Position numbers and translations under genes: made by a program
Shown here: positions 39,948 through 44,428 of the stretch, piece by piece
Numbering within the stretch: position 1 is the first letter of the stretch
How the letters are laid out: the number at the start of each line of letters is the position of its first letter
Source: a virus
Length of the DNA stretch: 44,428 nucleotides
Virus record (IMG/VR): IMGVR_UViG_3300044993_000255
Span: 1 to 44,428 of that record
Strand: one strand, 5' to 3'
Notes under the pieces: model-generated
The model's input: the letters and a program-made list of their open reading frames with translations, nothing else
What the model was told of the DNA's origin: nothing
Databases searched by the model: none

Positions 39948-41197
39948 GCGCCCCCACAATCATCGACCTGGCCCGCTACACCCACAACGGGAGGGTGTAT
40001 CTGCTCAAGGCCGTCAAGGCCAACGGCGCCTCCCGTGGCGGTTTCGTTTGGCCATTGTCCACGGGTGAGCGCGTGGTGGCGCCCGACTGGGACCCTGAGC
40101 CCGTATGCAAGGGTGGACTGTTCGGGTGGGTCGCCGGAATCGGTGTGGGCCTGGGCAAAGACCCCGACTGGGGCGGTAAGTGGATCGTGTTTTCCGCCGG
40201 GCCCAAAGACGTAGTCATGGTAGGGGACAAAGCCAAGGCCCGCGAAGCCTGCATCGAGTATGTGGGCGACTATGCCGGGGCCCAGGCCTACCTGCAACGC
40301 ATCAGGCTGGAGGCGGCTAGGGGGAGTGGACCCAGGGCGGCCGCCGACGGGGCCCACGCATATGCCAGCACGCAACGTGGCGTAGGCAGCGCGAAAGGAA
40401 AACTCGCGGTCGCTGCGGCCAAAGGCAGGTACTCCGTCGCTGCGGCGACGGGCAGGCACGGTCAAGCTGAGGCGCTCGAAAAGTGGAGCGTCGCGGCCAA
40501 CACGGGCGACTACGGCACCGCCACCTCGCAGCACATAGGCTCCGTCTCCGCAGCTACCGGCGATCATAGCGCGGCTATCGCGCATCATGACTGGGCCGTT
40601 GCCGCGGCGACGGGACAGAAGTGCCTCTCCACTAGCAGGGGACGATTCTCGGTGGCCGCTGCCTGCGAGCACAAATCTCGTGTGTCTGCAGCCGGGGTGC
40701 GCTCGATCGCCGCATCGGCCGGCGGTCATAGCATCGTCCACGCAGGAGAACAGGGGGTAGCCGCCGTGACCAGCGAATACTCCCAAGCCTCAGTGGGGCA
40801 AGCCGGCATTGCGGCCGCAACCGGCAAAGATAGCGCAACTTCCGCGTCCGACTCCGGCATCGCGGCCGCGATCGGTGACCGTAGCACGTCTTCCGCGGCT
40901 AAATCTGGCATCGCCGCTGTAAACGGTGACCATAGCAAGGCTTCCGCAAAAAACTCCGGCATCGCTGCCGCGAAGGGATGGGAAGCCAGCGCTGAGGCAG
41001 GCGACCACGGCGTCGCCGTCGCCGTCGGACCCTTAGCTCGAGCCCGAGCCGGCAAATACGGCGTCATCGTCCTCGGGACGCGCCCACTCTATCACGAATA
41101 TGTGGTGGGCCAGGTCGGATGCGGCGATGGGTCAGACGGCAAACTCAAGGCCGATACCTGGTATCGGCTCCAGGGCTGGGAGATTGTACTCGCCTGA
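39944..41197 (+). CDS. Solenoid-type protein with 17-residue tandem repeats
   Basis: 417 residues; its ATG overlaps the preceding stop (ATGA). The first 125 residues form a globular domain with GGFVWPLSTGERVVAPDWDP, CKGGLFGWVAGIGVG and a WIVFSAGPKDVVMVGDKAKA block, which recalls N-terminal domains of phage proteins followed by A/G/S-rich repeats. Residues about 135-385 consist of repeats, most clearly 17 residues long in the last eight units: [S/A]GIAAAxGxxSxxSAxx (for example SGIAAAIGDRSTSSAAK and SGIAAVNGDHSKASAKN). A short C-terminal cap follows (TWYRLQGWEIVLA). The spacing fits one turn of a beta-solenoid per repeat. The function is unknown. Confidence 0.75.
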   Translation: MSAPTIIDLARYTHNGRVYLLKAVKANGASRGGFVWPLSTGERVVAPDWDPEPVCKGGLFGWVAGIGVGLGKDPDWGGKWIVFSAGPKDVVMVGDKAKAREACIEYVGDYAGAQAYLQRIRLEAARGSGPRAAADGAHAYASTQRGVGSAKGKLAVAAAKGRYSVAAATGRHGQAEALEKWSVAANTGDYGTATSQHIGSVSAATGDHSAAIAHHDWAVAAATGQKCLSTSRGRFSVAAACEHKSRVSAAGVRSIAASAGGHSIVHAGEQGVAAVTSEYSQASVGQAGIAAATGKDSATSASDSGIAAAIGDRSTSSAAKSGIAAVNGDHSKASAKNSGIAAAKGWEASAEAGDHGVAVAVGPLARARAGKYGVIVLGTRPLYHEYVVGQVGCGDGSDGKLKADTWYRLQGWEIVLA

Positions 41198-41208
41198 CAG
41201 CACTGCAC

Positions 41209-41242
41209 GCGGCGCACCTGCTCATCGGGTGCGCCGCATTTT
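41209..41242 (+). terminator. Intrinsic terminator/attenuator after the second solenoid gene
   Basis: GCGGCGCACC and GGTGCGCCGC form a perfect ten-pair stem with a nine-base loop, followed by ATTTT. The T-run is short, so partial read-through is likely. The next gene begins 12 bases downstream, which would make this an attenuator that sets a ratio between the repeat proteins and the last three products. Confidence 0.75.
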
Positions 41243-41254
41243 CGGACTATCACC

Positions 41255-41683
41255 ATGCGCCGCATACCCCCCTCCTCAATCTGCCCTCCCGGCCTGCGGG
41301 ATGCCGATGTCTGGCCGTGGGACTCCCCGCAGTGGCGCCGAGTCCTGCGCTACGCGTGGCTGGCAGATCCAGAGGCATATCACCACGAGGTCTGGATCGC
41401 CCTCCATTTGGCAGGTCCGCACGCCCGCATGCCCGTTGCGTGGAGCGCCGTCTACTGGCGCGTCCGCACTATGTTCGACCAGGTCTTCCGGCGCACGCCG
41501 ACGCGACCAGTAAAGAAGCCGGCCGCTCTGCGGCCGTCGAAGCAACAGTACCGCACTGGCTATCGCACAGACAGCCAGCGCAAGACAAAGGCACGCATGA
41601 CGATGCCGCGCAAGCGGCGACAGGAGATAGCTAGATATGGGAATCAGAGCAGACATGAGCGCCGAAGAGAGGCGCATGCATAA
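41255..41683 (+). CDS. Hypothetical basic protein
   Basis: 142 residues. The first 75 are rich in Trp and aromatics (DADVWPWDSPQWRRVLRYAW, VAWSAVYWRVRTMFDQVF), and the last 60 are very basic (KKPAALRPSKQQYRTGYRTD, KRRQEIARYG). No ribosome site is visible before the ATG, which lies 12 bases after the terminator stem; expression may depend on read-through. It overlaps the next gene by 47 bases. No family is recognised; nucleic-acid binding is a possibility from charge only. Confidence 0.55.
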   Translation: MRRIPPSSICPPGLRDADVWPWDSPQWRRVLRYAWLADPEAYHHEVWIALHLAGPHARMPVAWSAVYWRVRTMFDQVFRRTPTRPVKKPAALRPSKQQYRTGYRTDSQRKTKARMTMPRKRRQEIARYGNQSRHERRREAHA

Positions 41684-42149
41684 CCGGGAGAACCGGCAAC
41701 GTAAGAAGATCCTGCGCAACCTGCGCCACGCGGGCAATGTCGTAGTGCGGCGCGGCTACATCGACGTCGCGTCGGTGATGGCAACTGCACAGGACTGGCA
41801 GCAGCTACGGTCGCGGCACCGCAAGGATATCCTTGCCGCGACGATCGATGCGCGTGTGCATATCGCGGAATACACCACGCCCACATCGCCCCTGCGCGTC
41901 CTGGTGGACGCTCGCGTACCCATGGATGGCGTAGCGGGATACGAGATCGTGCTGACCGCAGAGGGTATGCCACGCCTGCACGTGTACCCTCGGCCATGGG
42001 ACGGATCGCCCGGTCATCGGCTGACCGTGCTGGCCGCTGCCCATGCAGGCGCCGTGCTGACGCCGCCGGACGCCGGGCCAGTGCTGCCGCCGCTAGATGT
42101 GCTGCTTACGACGATCGACCTGATCATGCCGATCCAGGATAGCGAATGA
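41637..42149 (+). CDS. Hypothetical protein
   Basis: 170 residues with AGGAGAT upstream of the ATG. The first 50 residues are basic and helical (NRENRQRKKILRNLRHAGNV), the rest strand-rich with several Asp (VHIAEYTTPTSPLRVLVDAR), ending in a helical acidic tail (DVLLTTIDLIMPIQDSE). Its stop overlaps the start of the zinc-finger gene (ATGA). No family is recognised. Confidence 0.6.
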   Translation: MGIRADMSAEERRMHNRENRQRKKILRNLRHAGNVVVRRGYIDVASVMATAQDWQQLRSRHRKDILAATIDARVHIAEYTTPTSPLRVLVDARVPMDGVAGYEIVLTAEGMPRLHVYPRPWDGSPGHRLTVLAAAHAGAVLTPPDAGPVLPPLDVLLTTIDLIMPIQDSE

Positions 42150-42373
42150 ACCTGTCCAGGCTCCCCATCAATGACCAGGTCGCCGTCATCCTGACGGCAA
42201 GCCGTGAGGCGATCAAACAGGCCTACGTGTCGGTCGCTCGAGTAGGCCGGCCGCGGAAGATCACGCCCTGCCCCAAGTGCGGAGTGCTCATGACCGCGCG
42301 GGAACTCCATCGGCATAGCGCCGCACAGTGCGAGGAGTACCGGCGCAACAACCGCGCAAAGCGATCCGGCTGA
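42146..42373 (+). CDS. Small C2HC-type zinc-finger protein
   Basis: 75 residues. A helical N-terminal half (DQVAVILTASREAIKQAYVS) is followed by a basic linker and CPKCGVLMTARELHRHSAAQ with a last Cys. The pattern CxxC-N11-H-N5-C is a classical small zinc finger that could bind DNA or a protein. The end is basic (RRNNRAKRSG). It is the last gene of the plus-strand operon, facing the minus-strand replication genes. Confidence 0.7.
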   Translation: MNLSRLPINDQVAVILTASREAIKQAYVSVARVGRPRKITPCPKCGVLMTARELHRHSAAQCEEYRRNNRAKRSG

Positions 42374-42388
42374 GGCAAGCCGTTACGG

Positions 42389-42427
42389 ACTGGTGTGACG
42401 GCGCCTTGCCGCGCAAGTCCCACCAGT
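42389..42427. terminator. Convergent hairpin between the two operons (weak)
   Basis: ACTGGTG and CACCAGT form a seven-pair outer stem, with CTTGC/GCAAG as a five-pair inner stem. It lies exactly between the two convergent genes ending at 42373 and 42445. There is no T-run on either side, so it may serve as a weak bidirectional block or message-end stabiliser, or be chance. Confidence 0.3.
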
Positions 42428-42444
42428 TCGGGCTTCCACGCCCG

Positions 42445-43332
42445 TCACCCAGCCCGCGCTTCGCCCTTCGCCCGCTCGCGAATGCGCCTAGGCATCACCA
42501 CGCGGAACCATCCCCAGCTGTCAGGACGCCATCGGGAATTGCTTTTGCGCTGCCGGCGCACGCACGCCACCACCAGCGCGGGTAAATCCTTGGCGGGCAT
42601 GCCTGAGGCCTGCGCTTCGGCCAGCAGGAAGCGCACCAGCTCAGCGTCCGGCAATTCCGGGTCCATGCGCCCGTCCGTGGCGTCCCTCATCGCCTTCGCA
42701 AGCTCGATGTGCTCGGGCGGTAACGCCGGCGGGATCTCTATCCGGGAAGCGCGGCACAAGCCGTTGGGCGGCCTAGCCAGCCTCAAGCCCGACAAACCAT
42801 TATTAGGTTTTTTTAACGCCGCCGGTTTTTCCACAGGATTTGCAACCACGCTGTGGGGGGTAGGGGGGTGTTGAACATCCGATAACGTCGCTGGCGACTC
42901 CGTCTCCGTCTCCGACTCCGTCTCCGACTCCGTCTCCGAGCGCACATGCCCGGCGCCTGCATGGCAAATGTCAGGCACTTGCCGGGCATTTTCTTTGTAA
43001 GTTGTTGATTCTTCTGGACCGGGGAACTTGGAGCGCTGCGAGCGCAAGCGCTGGTTGAATTTTCTGAATTCGAGGTACTTTTTCCCTTCGACTTCGTAAA
43101 TCGTTATTAATTCTTTTTCACACTCGCCCATCCACTCCCTGATGCGCTGCTCGGTCGCCCACTCATACCTGTACCCGAACGCCCGCAACCTGATCTTCTT
43201 CGGGTCCCATTCGAATCGCCCGTAGTCGTCCACGATGCTCATGAGCCGCCGATAGAATAGCTCTGCTTCCGGACTCAGGCGGTTCACCGCCTCTGACTCC
43301 AGAATTCCCTCGCGGATAATTCGCTCTGGCAT
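42445..43332 (-). CDS. Phage replication-initiator-like protein
   Basis: 295 residues. It begins MPERIIREGILESEAVNRLS followed by PEAELFYRRLMSIVDDYGRF, the winged-helix start shared by many phage replisome organisers (lambda O/DnaD-type). A spacer follows with a repeated Ser-Glu-Thr-Glu run (about residues 130-145), a Pro-rich stretch, and a helical C-terminal domain (ELPDAELVRFLLAEAQASGM) with a Trp/Arg-rich end. Such proteins bind an origin, often inside their own gene, and recruit the host helicase. The C-terminal part may be the helicase-binding domain. The gene follows the RusA-like gene with a four-base gap. Confidence 0.75.
   Translation of the reverse strand: MPERIIREGILESEAVNRLSPEAELFYRRLMSIVDDYGRFEWDPKKIRLRAFGYRYEWATEQRIREWMGECEKELITIYEVEGKKYLEFRKFNQRLRSQRSKFPGPEESTTYKENARQVPDICHAGAGHVRSETESETESETETESPATLSDVQHPPTPHSVVANPVEKPAALKKPNNGLSGLRLARPPNGLCRASRIEIPPALPPEHIELAKAMRDATDGRMDPELPDAELVRFLLAEAQASGMPAKDLPALVVACVRRQRKSNSRWRPDSWGWFRVVMPRRIRERAKGEARAG
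42896..42940 (-). repeat. Trinucleotide-like repeat coding (Ser-Glu-Thr-Glu)n linker
   Basis: About 45 bases of tandem GACTCC/GTCTCC units (plus strand), encoding SETESETESETETES in the replication-initiator-like protein. It separates the DNA-binding and C-terminal domains. Units of this kind change copy number easily, so linker length may vary among strains. Confidence 0.8.
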
Positions 43333-43336
43333 ATGC

Positions 43337-43870
43337 TTACTTCTCTGTGATCACTCGGGCGATGGCCGGCGACGGACGGCACGACTCCCGCTTCGCCCTC
43401 CTCGTTTCAGCCGTCCGGAGATACGTGATGCAAAGCTCCAGGCGCGGGCAAGCCGCATCCTTGAGCCGCTCAGTGCCGTCCCAGCTCTCGATCTGGCGGT
43501 CATTCGCTAGGATGCCGGCATGCTCGAGCCAATCCCCGATGGCCTGAGTGAAGCCATTCGCGTCGCCGACGTTGCGATCCCGGTAAATCTTGGCCTCAAC
43601 GTTGACATAGTCCGTGATTCCCATGAGCCCCTCCCGGCGCATCTCCGATGTACAGAGGATCATGCTGGCGGTCGCCGCTTTCTCCCATCGCTTGTACGCG
43701 GCACTGGGCAGCAGAATTGGGTGTCGCAGGCCGGGGATGATTCGCGGAGAGTTCTTTTTCGTTCTCGGCGGAACGATCTGGTTGTCGTTGCCTCTCGCCA
43801 CCACCGTCAGGAACAGCCGGCGCCAGTGGCCGTATCTGTGCTCCACTCGCCAGGTGCAGGTCATCTTCAC
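43337..43870 (-). CDS. RusA-like Holliday junction resolvase
   Basis: 177 residues. The layout is that of RusA: an N-terminal strand region with PPRTKKNSPRIIPGL and PSAAYKRWEKAATA, then VEAKIYRDRNVGDANGFTQA, IGDWLEHAGILANDRQIESW and a final strand. The expected catalytic Asp residues (as D70, D72 and D91 in E. coli RusA) correspond to Asp103 in VGDANG, Asp113 and Asp124 here. The enzyme cuts four-way DNA junctions. It lies beside the replication gene and serves recombination-dependent replication or packaging clean-up. Confidence 0.85.
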   Translation of the reverse strand: MKMTCTWRVEHRYGHWRRLFLTVVARGNDNQIVPPRTKKNSPRIIPGLRHPILLPSAAYKRWEKAATASMILCTSEMRREGLMGITDYVNVEAKIYRDRNVGDANGFTQAIGDWLEHAGILANDRQIESWDGTERLKDAACPRLELCITYLRTAETRRAKRESCRPSPAIARVITEK

Positions 43871-44133
43871 ATCCCTTTCAACTTGCGCGCTCTCGTCAGA
43901 ATCATATAGGTCGCGCTGAGCGGAGCCAACCCTCCCGCCGCAATAGCCTGCGCCTCAGTGGCGTCGTCAATGATCCGTAGAAGTTCAGCATTGACCTGCC
44001 TCAGCCGGCATATTTCCCCCCATGCCCACTGTGCTGGATCTGCGGCGCCCGAAGCTTTCCATTGCATAGACATCTCCTCAGGCATGCCCCACTCCGTTCC
44101 CTGATCGCCGGCCATTGACTCAGTCCACACCAT
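43867..44133 (-). CDS. Small conserved phage protein (complete copy of the gene at 1-158)
   Basis: 88 residues from the ATG at 44133; ATGs at 44115 and 44085 are also possible, and only the last has a GGAG site. It has MQWKASGAADPAQWAWGE, shared with the truncated copy at the window start, then a helical stretch (EICRLRQVNAELLRIIDDAT) and a basic end (LTRARKLKG). No function is recognised. It overlaps the RusA-like gene by four bases. Confidence 0.65.
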   Translation of the reverse strand: MVWTESMAGDQGTEWGMPEEMSMQWKASGAADPAQWAWGEICRLRQVNAELLRIIDDATEAQAIAAGGLAPLSATYMILTRARKLKGM

Positions 44134-44428
44134 AGCGAACCGGATCGATCAAGCCGAAAAGATTGCCTTGCACTGCGGATGGCTTCCGCTCGGAAGGCTG
44201 ATCCTTGACAGCTTCAGCCGACCGCGCAACGGCGGCGCCCTTGGGCTCTTTTAAGGTCCTGCGGAATCGCTTACGCCTTGGGCAAGTGACGTGATGAAGC
44301 TGGCCGTCCGACTCGTTGTACGGCGCCCAGCGGTCGCGCTGTTGCTCAGCATCGTAGAAAACCACCCAGCCGAAGCGAGCCCCGCACTCGCAGGTCTTGA
44401 CGCTGCGGAACTGCCGCCGCCAATCAGG
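44120..44428 (-). CDS. CxC-motif protein with LFG tail, diverged copy, 5' end cut by the window edge
   Basis: About 102 codons visible, from PDWRRQFRSVKTCECG at the window end to the stop at 44120. Its first 42 visible residues are the same as those of the protein at 169-492, and most of the next 40 are similar, but the last 30 are different except for QGNLFG. The identical part lies in the 127-base repeat. The change of identity at 44301/44302 marks where two alleles meet or where the assembly forks. Confidence 0.75.
   Translation of the reverse strand, partial: PDWRRQFRSVKTCECGARFGWVVFYDAEQQRDRWAPYNESDGQLHHVTCPRRKRFRRTLKEPKGAAVARSAEAVKDQPSERKPSAVQGNLFGLIDPVRYGVD
44302..44428. repeat. 127-bp exact repeat shared with 327-453 (right copy, window end)
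   Basis: Identical to 327-453 over its full length and flush with the window end. It supports joining 44428 to 454, which gives a circle of about 43,975 bp. Upstream of the match the two loci are clearly homologous but diverged. Confidence 0.9.

Noticed and set aside
1-44428. Integrated prophage with integrase and repressor
   Set aside because: No tyrosine or serine recombinase and no CI-type repressor was seen, and no host flanks are present; the tRNA-like half alone is not enough.

Overview
The window is almost certainly a near-complete tailed-phage genome of about 44 kb, assembled from a mixed or environmental sample. The evidence is a small terminase, large terminase, portal, capsid and short-tail protein set, a recombination and replication module, and nothing that looks like chromosomal flanks. 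The last 127 bases (44302-44428) are identical to 327-453. The sequences beyond that match (1-326 and about 44000-44301) are diverged versions of the same two-gene locus. The simplest reading is a circular or circularly permuted genome of about 43,975 bp (454-44428), with bases 1-326 a second variant of that locus. The portal length, the adaptor-like proteins, the nozzle-like 1244-residue protein and the absence of any sheath, tape-measure or baseplate gene suggest a podovirus-like virion. The host is not identifiable. A small basic protein at 6852-7034 recalls families I associate with Acidobacteriota, but that is only a hint.

Layout, reading in the main (minus) direction of transcription. 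38587-35206 is the packaging block: small terminase, a sigma-70-like factor, large terminase and a zinc protein. 35202-32822 holds the portal and a small partner. A strong minus-strand terminator follows at 32645-32679. 32611-27691 is the head block: zinc-ribbon protein, scaffold-like protein, capsid-associated proteins and a Mu gpT-like major capsid protein. 27685-17132 is the tail and internal-protein block: three related adaptor-like proteins, a virion protein with a signal peptide, a repeat-rich protein, the nozzle-like protein and two probable internal proteins. 17128-7085 is one 3347-residue polyvalent protein with a winged helix, an N6-methylase domain and a Strawberry-notch-type helicase.

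7034-1 is the early/replication side: a small basic protein, a structured 260-base leader, a zinc-ribbon protein, a Red-like recombination cassette (PD-(D/E)XK exonuclease, coiled-coil protein, annealing-type protein, AT-hook protein), two small membrane proteins, a C5-cytosine methyltransferase, a DnaQ-like exonuclease and a small protein with a possible clamp-binding tail. Across the circle this block continues into 44428-42445: a small protein, a RusA-like resolvase and a replication-initiator-like protein.

The only plus-strand genes, 39097-42373, form a separate operon. It lies behind a recognisable promoter/operator and a decayed transposase (about 38641-38995). It encodes a pentapeptide-repeat protein, a small protein, a second repeat protein with 17-residue repeats, and, after a terminator, three small proteins. 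I saw no integrase, repressor, DNA polymerase, RNA polymerase or endolysin. The sigma factor offers a way to switch on late genes, and the plus-strand operon is the best place to look for a host-takeover or anti-defence system.
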